Source: JAVBNT01 sp031551355 (GTDB lineage Bacteria > Vulcanimicrobiota > CADAWZ01). Taken from it: a stretch of 64,000 nucleotides of DNA. The stretch lies in assembly GCA_031551355.1 (NCBI GenBank), contig JAVBNT010000010.1, positions 62,001 to 126,000 on the forward strand, read 5' to 3'. Numbering within the stretch: the first letter of the stretch is position 1; every line of letters begins with the position of its first letter. Made by a program: the position numbers and the translations under genes. This document shows, in pieces, positions 26,185 through 34,727 of the stretch. Under the pieces are notes generated by a model. That model did not search any database, had not been told where the DNA came from, and saw only the letters and a program-made list of their open reading frames with translations.

Positions 26185-27576
26185 ATGAAACATCTATATT
26201 TTTTCTTGATTTTTCTACTGATCATATCCGGTATCTGTGGATGTTTGCCTAAAGCAAAAAAGAATTTATTTGAACTTGTAAAAACAGGAACACCGAAAGA
26301 GCTGGCATTGGCGATAGAAGACGGCGCAGATGCCAATATTCAGGATGACAAAGGTAGAATGCCTTTGCACACTGCGGCAAGGTATAATACTAATCCTGAA
26401 GTTCTCAAGATTTTGCTAAACGCGGGGGCCAATGTCAACGCAAAAGATAAAAGCGGCTGGACGCCTTTAGCTGTCGCCGCCTCATACAATACCGATCCTG
26501 ACTTTATCAAAGTCCTGCTCAAAGCAGGGGCGGATGTTAATGCCGGAGAACCAACTCCTTTGAATGCTGCCTCCGCAAACAATTCTAATCCGGAAATTAT
26601 CAATATTTTAATAGACGCAGGAGCGGACGTTAATGCAAAATCCAGTGACAACTGGACTCCTTTGCACACTGCCGCGACATACAATTCCAAACCCGAAATT
26701 GTCAACGCTTTGATAAAAGCAGGAATAGACGTTAACGTCAAAACTCAGGACAACGTAACACCTTTACTTGCAGCTGCTGACAAAAATACCAGTCCTGAAA
26801 TTATTAAAGCTTTGGCAGATGCAGGAGCAAATGTCAACGCAAGAACCAAAGAAAGCGCGACTCCTTTGATGATAGCCGTCGAAAATAATAAATTTGAAAT
26901 TATCAAAGCATTGATAGATGCTGGCGCGGATGTTAACGCAAAAAGTAAAGATGACTACACCGCCTTGCACTGTGCCGCTATGTATAATCAAAATCCAGAG
27001 ATTATCAGGGCTTTCACAGACGCGGGAGCGGATGTTAATGCGAAAAGTGAAGATGGCTACACCGCCTTAATTCTTGCCGCTCATTCCATCACCTATACTA
27101 AATCCGACACTACTTCTGAATTTATGAAAGCTTTGATAGATGCCGAAGCGGACGTTAATGTAAAAAATAAAGACGGATTTACTCCTTTACACTATACCGC
27201 TATCATGGATAAAAAGCCTGAGGCCGTAAATGCATTGCTAAAAACGTTAATAGAAAAAGGTGCAGATATCAGCGCAAGAACTAATGACGGCAGAACACCT
27301 TTACATTTTGCGGCAAAAAATAATAATTCTGAAGTTACAATAGCTTTAATAAAAGCAGGAGCAGATGTTAACGTAAAAGAACAAGCCGGATTCACTCCGT
27401 TACACAGTGCCGCAATGTCGAGCAAAAATCCTGAAGTTATCGAAATTTTAATAAAAACAGGAGCAGATATCAACGCAAAAAATAATAAAGGCGACACTCC
27501 TCTGGATTGTTGCTATTCCTCAGAGGAAGTTAGAAAAACAATTATGAAAGCAGGCGGGAAATCAGGAAGACAATGA
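26185..27576 (+). CDS. Ankyrin-repeat lipoprotein 1
   Basis: A 463-residue exported protein. ATG at 26185 is used because AAGGAG lies 10 bases upstream; the TTG at 26179 is too close. The N-terminus is a lipoprotein-type signal (MKHLYFFLIFLLIISGICGC, with ICG-C as a non-standard lipobox). After it come about twelve ankyrin repeats of 33-36 residues with the local consensus PEIIKALIDAGADVNAK then DGxTPLHxAA. One unit is shortened (GEPTPLNAAS) and two are lengthened. Such proteins bind other proteins; partner unknown. It is the first of three tandem paralogues. Confidence 0.85.
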   Translation: MKHLYFFLIFLLIISGICGCLPKAKKNLFELVKTGTPKELALAIEDGADANIQDDKGRMPLHTAARYNTNPEVLKILLNAGANVNAKDKSGWTPLAVAASYNTDPDFIKVLLKAGADVNAGEPTPLNAASANNSNPEIINILIDAGADVNAKSSDNWTPLHTAATYNSKPEIVNALIKAGIDVNVKTQDNVTPLLAAADKNTSPEIIKALADAGANVNARTKESATPLMIAVENNKFEIIKALIDAGADVNAKSKDDYTALHCAAMYNQNPEIIRAFTDAGADVNAKSEDGYTALILAAHSITYTKSDTTSEFMKALIDAEADVNVKNKDGFTPLHYTAIMDKKPEAVNALLKTLIEKGADISARTNDGRTPLHFAAKNNNSEVTIALIKAGADVNVKEQAGFTPLHSAAMSSKNPEVIEILIKTGADINAKNNKGDTPLDCCYSSEEVRKTIMKAGGKSGRQ

Positions 27577-27646
27577 CATAAGAATGCAAATTCAGTTAAG
27601 GCTTACTCAATAAAATATTTTCGATATAAAAGGAAGGACATAATCA

Positions 27647-28927
27647 ATGAAACATCTATATTTTTTCCTGATTTTTTTACTATTCACCTCCGGTATCTGC
27701 GGCTGTCATCAAGGAGCAAAAAATAACTTCTTTGAGCTTGTAAAATCAGGAACGCCTGAAGAGATAACCTCGGCAATAAAAAAAGGTGCAAAGGTCAAGG
27801 TTAAGGATGGCAGAACAGTCCTGCATAATGCGGCAAGGTATAATAAAAACCCCGAATCTCTCAAAGTTCTGCTGGAGGCAGGCGCAGATGTTAACGCAAT
27901 AGACAATGGCTGGACACCTTTGAGTATTGCCTCCGCATACAATACCGACCCTGCTTTTATAAAAGTTTTGCTCAACGCGGGCGCAGATGTTAACGCCGGC
28001 AAGCCAACTCCTTTGAATACTGCCGCAGAACACACTTCTAATCCGGAAATCATCAAAACGTTAACAGACGCAGGGGCCGACGTTAACGCAATCGATAACG
28101 GCTGGACCCCTTTGCATAGGGCAGCGGCATTCAATTCCAAACCTGAAATCGTCAAAGCTTTTATAAAAGCAGGAATAGACGTTAATGTAAAAGATCAGGG
28201 CAATACCACTCCTTTAATGGAGGCCGCTTCCGAAAACACCAATCCTGAAGTTATTAAAGCTTTGGCAGACGCAAAAGCAGATGTCAACGCAAAAAATAAA
28301 AAAGGTGAGACTCCTTTAATGATCGCCGCCGAAAAAAACAAACCTGAAGTTCTCAAAGCTTTGATAGATGCAGGAGCCGATGTTAATGCGAAAAATAAAG
28401 ATGGACTGACAGTCCTGCTTATATCCGCGAACTCCATTACCCATAAAAAACCCAACTACAATACTGCTGAAATTATGAAAGTGTTGATAGATAGCGGGTC
28501 AAATATCAATGTAAAAAGCAAAGACGGAGTTACTCCTTTGCATTATGCGGCCATGCTCAATAAAAAGCCGGAAGCTGTAAATGCCCTGATAAAAACCCTA
28601 GTAGAAAAAGGTACCGATATCAATGCCGTAGCCAATGACGGCACAACTCCTTTACATTTTGCGGCGGGCAATGGCAATCCTGAAGTTACACTAGCTTTAA
28701 TAAAAGCCGGAGCAAATGTTAACGCTAAAGATCAAGCCGGAGTCACTCCTTTACACTGTGCCGCGCTGTCGAGTGAAAATCCTGAAGTTCTCAAAATTTT
28801 AATAAAGGCAGGGGCAGATGTCAACGCAAAAAATAAAAAAGGAACTACCCCGCTGGATTGTTGCTATGATTCCGATGAAAATAGACAAACAATTGAGGAT
28901 GCAGGCGGCAAGTCAGGAAGGCAATGA
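27647..28927 (+). CDS. Ankyrin-repeat lipoprotein 2
   Basis: A 426-residue paralogue of the preceding gene, with the same opening (MKHLYFFLIFLLFTSGICGC) and AAGGAAGG before the ATG. About eleven ankyrin repeats follow in the same order as in lipoprotein 1, including the same shortened unit (GKPTPLNTAA) and the same C-terminal end (DAGGKSGRQ against KAGGKSGRQ), so the two arose by duplication of a whole gene. Unit boundaries drift slightly. Its TGA stop overlaps the ATG that opens lipoprotein 3 (ATGA). Confidence 0.85.
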   Translation: MKHLYFFLIFLLFTSGICGCHQGAKNNFFELVKSGTPEEITSAIKKGAKVKVKDGRTVLHNAARYNKNPESLKVLLEAGADVNAIDNGWTPLSIASAYNTDPAFIKVLLNAGADVNAGKPTPLNTAAEHTSNPEIIKTLTDAGADVNAIDNGWTPLHRAAAFNSKPEIVKAFIKAGIDVNVKDQGNTTPLMEAASENTNPEVIKALADAKADVNAKNKKGETPLMIAAEKNKPEVLKALIDAGADVNAKNKDGLTVLLISANSITHKKPNYNTAEIMKVLIDSGSNINVKSKDGVTPLHYAAMLNKKPEAVNALIKTLVEKGTDINAVANDGTTPLHFAAGNGNPEVTLALIKAGANVNAKDQAGVTPLHCAALSSENPEVLKILIKAGADVNAKNKKGTTPLDCCYDSDENRQTIEDAGGKSGRQ

Positions 28928-29724
28928 AATATAAATTTCCCAATAGCTATCCAATCTCGCCAAATACACAAACTAAAAAAGACAAAAGGAAAGCTATAAT
29001 TTATGAAACATCAATATTTTTACTGATTTTCTTGCTGATAATACCCTGCATATGTGGATGCAGGCCTGAAATATCAAGAAACAATTCATTTAAACTTGTA
29101 ACAACAGGCACGCCTGAAGAAGTGGCTACAGCCATAAAAAACGGCACCAATATTGAAATCTATAATGACGGCATAACAGCCTTACATATTGCAGCAAGAT
29201 ATAACACTGACCCTGGAGTTATTAAGGTTTTAATAGGCGCAGGGGCGGATGTTAACGCAAAAAATAAAAACGGCAACACTCCCCTGTCTTCTGCCGCAAG
29301 ATACAACACCAATCCTGAGGTTATCAGGGCATTAACAGACGCAGGAGCGGATGCCGGCATTCACGATGAAAAAAGAAGAGTCCCACTACATCTTGCGGCA
29401 AGATACAACAATAACCCTAAAATTATCAAAGCATTAACAGATGCAGGTAACGATGTTAATGTTCAGGATGACAAAAGCAGAACATCTTTACATATTGCGG
29501 CAAGGTATAACACAAATCCTGACGTTATCAGAGCGTTAACAGACGCAGGCGCAGATGTCAACGCACAAACTGTTGCCGGCTACACTCCTTTGCATTTTGC
29601 AGCGTCATACCAAAACCCGGGAACGATCGAGGCTCTAATAAACGCAGGAGCAGATATTTACATAAAAGATAAATACGGCAAAACTTTTTTGGATTACAGC
29701 TATACTGAGAAATTGGAAGAATAA
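28924..29724 (+). CDS. Ankyrin-repeat lipoprotein 3, with shifted start region
   Basis: A 266-residue third paralogue with about six ankyrin repeats. The frame used here starts at an ATG overlapping the lipoprotein 2 stop and gives an unusual 30-residue charged leader before the hydrophobic stretch IFLLIFLLIIPCICGC. The ancestral start is still visible at 29003 (ATGAAACATCAATATTTTTA after GGAAAGCTATAATTT), but it has lost one base in its T-tract against the paralogues and stops after seven codons. So translation now depends on the upstream frame, or the gene is in an off state. See findings. Confidence 0.75.
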   Translation: MKYKFPNSYPISPNTQTKKDKRKAIIYETSIFLLIFLLIIPCICGCRPEISRNNSFKLVTTGTPEEVATAIKNGTNIEIYNDGITALHIAARYNTDPGVIKVLIGAGADVNAKNKNGNTPLSSAARYNTNPEVIRALTDAGADAGIHDEKRRVPLHLAARYNNNPKIIKALTDAGNDVNVQDDKSRTSLHIAARYNTNPDVIRALTDAGADVNAQTVAGYTPLHFAASYQNPGTIEALINAGADIYIKDKYGKTFLDYSYTEKLEE

Positions 29725-29769
29725 TTATGAAAACAGGCGGAGATAAAAATAGTTATCAGTTGCGGCTGC

Positions 29770-29832
29770 AGACGAAGGCAGACCGGAGTCCGACGAGCGA
29801 AGCGTAGTCTGAATCTATGTCGAGCGAGCGAA
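29770..29832. repeat. Partial, diverged MITE-like copy
   Basis: Has GAGTCCGACGAGCGAAGCG, then GTAGTCTG and TCGAGCGAGCGAACATTCAA, which match the inner arms and the CGTAGT core of the full elements, but both ends are lost. Confidence 0.45.
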
Positions 29833-29910
29833 CATTCAAGTTGACTTGCGGAAAACCACCCCGCCGCTTCGCGACACCCCTCCGGAGGAGGGGAATTTAT
29901 CAAAATACAA

Positions 29911-30011
29911 ATCAATTCAAACCGGTGGAGATGTTAAGTCAAACCGGATTTCGACGAGTGAATCGTAGTCTTTACTACGTGAACGAGCGAATATCCGGTT
30001 TGACGACGTAT
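29911..30011. repeat. MITE-like palindromic element, copy A
   Basis: Left end ATCAATTCAAACCGGTGGAG, inner arm AAACCGGATTTCGACGAG, core CGTAGTCTTTACTACG (a perfect 6-base hairpin), inner right arm GAACGAGCGAATATCCGGTT and GACGACGTA. The right terminal repeat is missing in this copy. It is followed 27 bases later by copy B, identical over about 95 bases apart from one base in the core. Confidence 0.8.
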
Positions 30012-30038
30012 CGTTTAATAACATTCCTTAAAAAAATA

Positions 30039-30161
30039 ATCAATTCAAACCGGTGGAGATGTTAAGTCAAACCGGATTTCGACGAGTGAATCGTAGTCTT
30101 TACTACGTTGAACGAGCGAATATCCGGTTTGACGACGCAGATCCGCCGGTTTCAATTGATT
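30039..30161. repeat. MITE-like palindromic element, copy B
   Basis: Full copy with both terminal inverted repeats: ATCAATTCAAACCGGTGGAG on the left and CCGCCGGTTTCAATTGATT on the right, which are near-perfect reverse complements. The whole unit of 123 bases can fold into one long imperfect hairpin around CGTAGTCTTTACTACG. Its right end supplies the last two sense codons and the TGA stop of cinA (30152-30154). Confidence 0.82.
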
Positions 30162-31393
30162 AGGTGTTTGCGGAGTATATCTAATGCATGCGACGCCGCC
30201 ACATTGCGTATGCGTGCACGGTTGCCCCAAAGAGAAAAACGGCTGCATTCGCAGAAACCTTCTGCAGCAAGTGCTATAAATACGGTGCCAATAGGTTTGG
30301 ACGGATTCGTAGCTGCGCCGGGACCGGCAAGTCCTGTTATGCCGATAGAAAAATCAGCGCCGGTTAGACGCCTCATACCTTCGGCCATAGAACGGGCCAC
30401 AGATTCGGAGACTGCTCCATCAGTTTCGATTATCTGCGGCTCCACACCAAGTAAACCTGTTTTCAAATTATTATCGTAGGAACAAATACCGCCGAGAAAA
30501 TTTTCTGAAGCACCGGGAATATCGGTAAGACGCTTGGCCAGCAAGCCGCCGGTACAGGATTCGGCAACAACCAGTTTTTTACCGGATTTCTTAAGTAGCT
30601 GCAAGACAACAGACTCAAGGTTTTCGACATCAACACCGTAAACAACATCGCCAAGTTTAGAGCATATATTATCGACAACCGGCTCTATTAAAGCCAATGC
30701 TTCTTCCTTTTTAACAGCCGACGCAGTAACTCTCAGCAAAACCTCACCGTTTTTTGCATAAGGCGCTACAGTCGGATTCTTCATATCCGCCATCATAGGA
30801 CTTAATATTTTATCAACTGCCGATTCACCCATGCCAAAAATTTTTACCGACTTTGAAAGTATAATTCTGTTGGTTATTTTTTCAAGATAGGGTATCACTC
30901 TGAACTGAAACATCATCGAGCATTCGGCAACAGGACCGGGAAGCATAATTATATGTTTCCCCCCATGCTCCATTATAATACCGGGAGCAGTCCCCCAGTC
31001 ATTTTCCAGAACAATTGAGTCTTCAGGTATCATTGCCTGAGAGTCGTTATTTTCAGGCATACTGCAGCCGGTTTTTTTGAAAAAATCCAAAAGCCTGACT
31101 CTGGAGCGGTCATGAACTATAAGCCGTTTGCCAAAACACATCGCAATGGTTTCTTTCGTCAGATCATCATATGTCGGCCCAAGACCGCCGGTCGTAATGA
31201 TAATATCCGAACGCGTTTTTGCCAGTTCAATTACTGCCTGCAAACGCTGCTGATTATCACCTACAACCGTATGATAAAAAACATTTACACCAAGCTCAGA
31301 AAGTCCCTGTGAAATTATCTGAGCATCCGAATTGACGATTTCACCAAGCAAAAGCTCCGTTCCAACACCTATAATCTCCGCACTATAACTCAT
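30152..31393 (-). CDS. cinA: CinA-like competence/damage-inducible protein (nicotinamide mononucleotide deamidase and COG1058 domains)
   Basis: A 413-residue two-domain protein, normal for the family. The start at 31393 has AAAGGAA upstream. The N-terminal MoeA/MogA-like domain shows AEIIGVGTELLLGEIVNSDA and TTGGLGPTYDDLT, used for ADP-ribose or molybdopterin-type ligands. The C-terminal domain (about 255-410) is the NMN amidase: VVAESCTGGLLAKRLTDIPG, FSIGITGLAGPGA and KPIGTVFIAL, with the catalytic Ser and Thr. The extreme C-terminus (LIN and the TGA stop) is formed by the end of a repeat element. The neighbouring gene on the right is divergent. Confidence 0.94.
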   Translation of the reverse strand: MSYSAEIIGVGTELLLGEIVNSDAQIISQGLSELGVNVFYHTVVGDNQQRLQAVIELAKTRSDIIITTGGLGPTYDDLTKETIAMCFGKRLIVHDRSRVRLLDFFKKTGCSMPENNDSQAMIPEDSIVLENDWGTAPGIIMEHGGKHIIMLPGPVAECSMMFQFRVIPYLEKITNRIILSKSVKIFGMGESAVDKILSPMMADMKNPTVAPYAKNGEVLLRVTASAVKKEEALALIEPVVDNICSKLGDVVYGVDVENLESVVLQLLKKSGKKLVVAESCTGGLLAKRLTDIPGASENFLGGICSYDNNLKTGLLGVEPQIIETDGAVSESVARSMAEGMRRLTGADFSIGITGLAGPGAATNPSKPIGTVFIALAAEGFCECSRFSLWGNRARIRNVAASHALDILRKHLIN

Positions 31394-31565
31394 AAGAAAA
31401 ACATTCCTTTCAAATAACAACAGGATTATCACACAAATTTAAGAATAAATCTTTTACGGCAACAACGGTTGTAAGGGCGCGTTTTGCGCAGCCGCTATAA
31501 AAAACACTAAATAAATCTCTTATTATTAAATTTTGCAAAAAGAAGAGGCAATCCTTTATAATCTC

Positions 31566-32336
31566 ATGGAAAAAAACAAACAGACAGAATCTTTTCAAAG
31601 GCTTGAATTGCTCATAGGTTCTGAAAAAATCAAAAAATTAAAAAATGCCACGGTTGCTGTCTTCGGCCTCGGCGGAGTCGGCAGCGCTGCCTGTGACGCT
31701 CTCGCAAGAACGGCAGTAGGCAACTTTATCCTTATAGACTTTGATACCGTGAAGGAAAGCAATTTAAACCGTCTGATAATTGCCGACGGCAGAGACATCG
31801 GCCGAAAAAAAGTGGATGTAATGAAGGAAAGAATTCTCTCGATAAACCCGCAGGCAAATGTAAAATGCTATGGTGATTTTCTGGACGGAGAGCTTTTCGA
31901 TGCGATAATAAACGAGGAAAACGTGGATTTCTGCATTGATGCCATTGACAGTCTTAACCCCAAAATACAGGTATTAAAAAGACTTGCCCGCACGAAAATA
32001 AAGTTTATATCCTCAATGGGAGCCGGAGGAAGATTGAATCCGGCGCTTGTAAAAGCGGGAAGGCTCAATCAGGTAGAGAACTGCGGACTGGCCACCAGAA
32101 TAAGAAGCGCCATAAAAAAAAGCGGCATCTTCTGCCGAAAAATAAAAGTCGTATATTCAAACGAACAGCCGGTAAGGCCGGAAAAGCCACTTGAAGAATC
32201 AACACGCGGCCGCAGCCGCGGAGCGCAGGCAAGCTGCATGATGGTTCCGGTAACGTTTGGCATGTACCTGGCATACAGCGCAGTCAAAGCATTGTGTGAT
32301 GAACAGGATGAAACAGCCGATGAGTTGGCAGAGTAA
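31566..32336 (+). CDS. tcdA: tRNA threonylcarbamoyladenosine dehydratase
   Basis: A 256-residue E1-like enzyme that cyclises t6A at position 37 of ANN-decoding tRNAs, using ATP. The ATP-binding Rossmann motif is VFGLGGVGSAACDALARTAV, followed by LIDFDTVKESNLNRL and NPQANVKCYGDFL. IDSLNPKIQVLKRLARTKIK and FISSMGAGGRLNP are typical of the TcdA (CsdL) branch rather than ThiF or MoeB. I used the ATG at 31566; the frame is open back to a TTG at 31533 without a ribosome binding site. It is divergent from cinA and convergent with the HAD gene. Confidence 0.88.
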   Translation: MEKNKQTESFQRLELLIGSEKIKKLKNATVAVFGLGGVGSAACDALARTAVGNFILIDFDTVKESNLNRLIIADGRDIGRKKVDVMKERILSINPQANVKCYGDFLDGELFDAIINEENVDFCIDAIDSLNPKIQVLKRLARTKIKFISSMGAGGRLNPALVKAGRLNQVENCGLATRIRSAIKKSGIFCRKIKVVYSNEQPVRPEKPLEESTRGRSRGAQASCMMVPVTFGMYLAYSAVKALCDEQDETADELAE

Positions 32337-32344
32337 TATAGCTT

Positions 32345-32992
32345 TCAACGGCCTGCAAGCATAGTGCTTACAAATTCATCAAAAGACGAGACCGTTAAAT
32401 CAGGTTTACCATCTCCTACCGAACCATAACCGTATGAAGCAAGGCAAACATTTATTTCCGCAGCCCGGCCGGTGGCCATATCAACACTGCTGTCTCCGAC
32501 CATATAACTAAGGGATTTTTCCGAACCACTGTCTTTGAGCATAAATTCAATTGCTTCGGGATTTGGTTTCATCGCAAAGCCGGAAGCAGCGCCGACTATA
32601 TAGTCAAAATATTGCCTTATACCGAGAATTTTCAGAATCGTTTCACAAAGAGTCTGCAGTTTATTACTGAAAAGCGCGACAACAAACCCATTTTCATGCA
32701 ATTTTCTAAGACCTTCGGCAACTCCTTCGTAAATATATGTATGAACAATCGGGTTACGGTGATAATAATCAATAGTAACCTCTCCCGCCTTTTTTAAATC
32801 TATCTCCACACCGGAAGCATTTACGGCCATCTCAACAGTTTTTAAAAGGCCGTACCCGACCATGGAAGTTATGCGCTCCTGCGAAACGGGTGCCCCCCCG
32901 GAAGAAATTAGAGCATGGTTCACAGCTGCGGCAATATCTCCTCTGGAATCAATCAGGGTACCGTCAAGATCAAAACAAAGCAGGCTACGCAT
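32345..32992 (-). CDS. HAD-family phosphatase, phosphoglycolate phosphatase-like
   Basis: A 215-residue hydrolase. The catalytic motif I is LCFDLDGTLIDSRGDIA (the first Asp is the nucleophile). A helical cap follows (about 18-85), then motif II in VVALFSNKLQTLCE, motif III Lys in GFAMKPNPEAIEFM, and motif IV in YMVGDSSVDMATGRAA. Start at 32992 with GGGAGGG upstream. Domain order fits phosphoglycolate phosphatase (gph) and related mutases; the substrate cannot be fixed, so no symbol is given. The 3' end lies 8 bases from tcdA, so the two converge. Confidence 0.87.
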   Translation of the reverse strand: MRSLLCFDLDGTLIDSRGDIAAAVNHALISSGGAPVSQERITSMVGYGLLKTVEMAVNASGVEIDLKKAGEVTIDYYHRNPIVHTYIYEGVAEGLRKLHENGFVVALFSNKLQTLCETILKILGIRQYFDYIVGAASGFAMKPNPEAIEFMLKDSGSEKSLSYMVGDSSVDMATGRAAEINVCLASYGYGSVGDGKPDLTVSSFDEFVSTMLAGR

Positions 32993-33060
32993 ATTTTTCC
33001 CTCCCAATAAAACAACAAATTTGTATAGAAATTCTCAGCAATAATACAAATACCCTCCAA

Positions 33061-33105
33061 ATAAGGTTATTATTCTTAATTATAAATAAAGAATAATAAC
33101 CTTAT
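33061..33105. promoter_or_regulatory. Perfect 17-base inverted repeat between divergent genes
   Basis: ATAAGGTTATTATTCTT and AAGAATAATAACCTTAT pair perfectly around an 11-base loop, in the spacer between the divergent HAD and HD-GYP genes. There is no T-run on the plus side, and the minus side runs only into TTTGGAGG. It is either a twin operator for both genes or a cruciform-prone site; 17 of 17 pairs is far above chance. Confidence 0.6.
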
Positions 33106-33180
33106 TATATATTGCATGAAAAGTTGCAAAATGATATGATTAGAGTCAATGCTGTTTAAAAATATTCGGAGTATATGTTT

Positions 33181-34683
33181 ATGGGAAACGAAAACAATAT
33201 TATTGATAAAATTCTAAAAAAACCGGAACTAAACGAGCTGATCAAAAGTATAAATTCTATCAGCGGAGCAGGTATTCACATCGTCTCCTTTACCGGCAGA
33301 ATGCATAAAAACAGAAAAAATGAGCCGGAGATACTTACGGATAAAAACTTCATAGAATCACTAAGGAATACCGAAACCGGAAGTGAAGAGATTGGCGTAA
33401 AAACCATTGATTATAAAAAACAGTCATTCTTTATTTATGTCGTCAAAGAAATAAAAGAGCCTATTGCGGCAATCTTAACACCAGATTACGGCCAAACAAA
33501 GAAAAAATACATTGCCGGCACACTGAAATCTATAGGGCAGCTGCTCCTGAAGCTATATGTCGAAGAAAAAGAAAATGACATGAACCTCAGGAGGATGTCG
33601 GCACTTTATAAAATAGGAACCTCGCTGTCATCATCAATGGATAAACAGAAAACGCTGAAAATGGTGATCAACTATGCGAAAAGTCTTCTCGGAGCGCAAA
33701 ATTGCTCACTGATGCTGCTTAATCAGGATACCGGCGATCTGAAAATTGTGATGGCTTACGGTCTAAGCCGGTCGATCATAGCAAACAGCGTATTAAAGCT
33801 CGGACAGGGAATTGCCGGCAAGACTGCGCTTTATGGAAAACCGATACTGCTGAAAAAAGGCTATAAAGCATCGGGGTCACATATAGAAAGCAAAGCCGAA
33901 GAAATCCCCTCGGCAATATCGGTGCCGATAAAACTGCACGATAAAGTTATCGGCGTTATCAATGTCAGCAAATCGATTGATGAGAACGATTTCACCGAGG
34001 CACACCAGGAACTGTTAGTGATGTTTGCCAACCAGGCCGCCGTGGCACTGGAAAACTCAAGACTAATGGAAGAACTTCAGGAATTATTTGTCCAGTCGAT
34101 TACGGCGTTGGCAAATGCCATCGACGCCAGAGACAGGTATACAAAAGGACATTCTCAGAGAGTCACTATTTATTCGATGGAAATAGCCAAAAGACTGAGC
34201 ATACGCAAAGAAGAACTGGATATGCTCCAATATGCGGCATTACTGCATGACATCGGCAAAATCAACATCAGGGATTCTATTCTCAACAAACCGGAAAAAC
34301 TGTCTGACGAAGAATACAGCGAAATGAAAAAACATCCCGAATACGGGGCCAAGATAATGGAACCGGTTAAGCGTTTCAGCAAACTGCTGCCGTATATGTA
34401 TCACCATCATGAAAAATTTGCCGGCGAAGGATATCCTTACCATTTAAAAGGCGAGGAAATACCGCTGATAGCCCGCATCATAACCGTTGCCGACTCTTTT
34501 GACGCGATGACATCGGACAGGCCTTACCGTAAAGGCAGATCGATCGAATATGCGCTTGACGAGCTGAAAAATTGCAGCGGTTCACAGTTTGATCCCGATG
34601 TCGTGGAAGTCTTCTGCCGCTTTATCCAGGAAAAAGGCAAAGAATTCGTAAAAAAACTGATCAAACGCACCTCGTTTTTATAA
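33181..34683 (+). CDS. GAF domain and HD-GYP cyclic-di-GMP phosphodiesterase
   Basis: A 500-residue cytoplasmic signalling protein. ATG at 33181 is chosen, 9 bases after CGGAG. The first 140 residues are of unknown type. A GAF domain spans about 145-300 (ISVPIKLHDKVIGVINVSKS, AVALENSRLMEEL). The HD-GYP domain follows: LLHDIGKINIRDSILNKPEK, HHHEKFAGEGYPYHLKGEEI with the GYP motif as G-E-G-Y-P, and VADSFDAMTSDRPYRKGRS. All metal ligands are present, so degradation of cyclic-di-GMP is likely. No transmembrane segment is seen; the ligand of the GAF domain is unknown. Confidence 0.92.
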   Translation: MGNENNIIDKILKKPELNELIKSINSISGAGIHIVSFTGRMHKNRKNEPEILTDKNFIESLRNTETGSEEIGVKTIDYKKQSFFIYVVKEIKEPIAAILTPDYGQTKKKYIAGTLKSIGQLLLKLYVEEKENDMNLRRMSALYKIGTSLSSSMDKQKTLKMVINYAKSLLGAQNCSLMLLNQDTGDLKIVMAYGLSRSIIANSVLKLGQGIAGKTALYGKPILLKKGYKASGSHIESKAEEIPSAISVPIKLHDKVIGVINVSKSIDENDFTEAHQELLVMFANQAAVALENSRLMEELQELFVQSITALANAIDARDRYTKGHSQRVTIYSMEIAKRLSIRKEELDMLQYAALLHDIGKINIRDSILNKPEKLSDEEYSEMKKHPEYGAKIMEPVKRFSKLLPYMYHHHEKFAGEGYPYHLKGEEIPLIARIITVADSFDAMTSDRPYRKGRSIEYALDELKNCSGSQFDPDVVEVFCRFIQEKGKEFVKKLIKRTSFL

Positions 34684-34727
34684 TATTAGTTTGAAATATA
34701 ATAGCGCGAACAAACAGAGACAACTTT

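Larger units (their letters stand above)
29725..30151. other. Spacer filled by MITE-like repeats
   Basis: About 430 bases, nearly all repeat: a partial copy around 29770-29832, then two full tandem copies (29911-30011, 30039-30161). A GC-rich CCGCCGCTTCGCGACACCCC / GGAGGGG stem sits at 29860-29894. Open frames in all three are repeat-encoded and are not genes. Confidence 0.6.

Noticed and set aside
26185..29724. Regular DNA repeats of about 100 bases that could be mistaken for a CRISPR or satellite array
   Set aside because: Repeat length matches 33-36 codons, the reading frame is intact and the translated units are ankyrin repeats.
29817..30479. Several open frames across the repeat cluster near cinA (for example 29817-30065 and 30108-30479)
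   Set aside because: They repeat the same peptide for each MITE-like copy or run antisense to cinA; no start signals.
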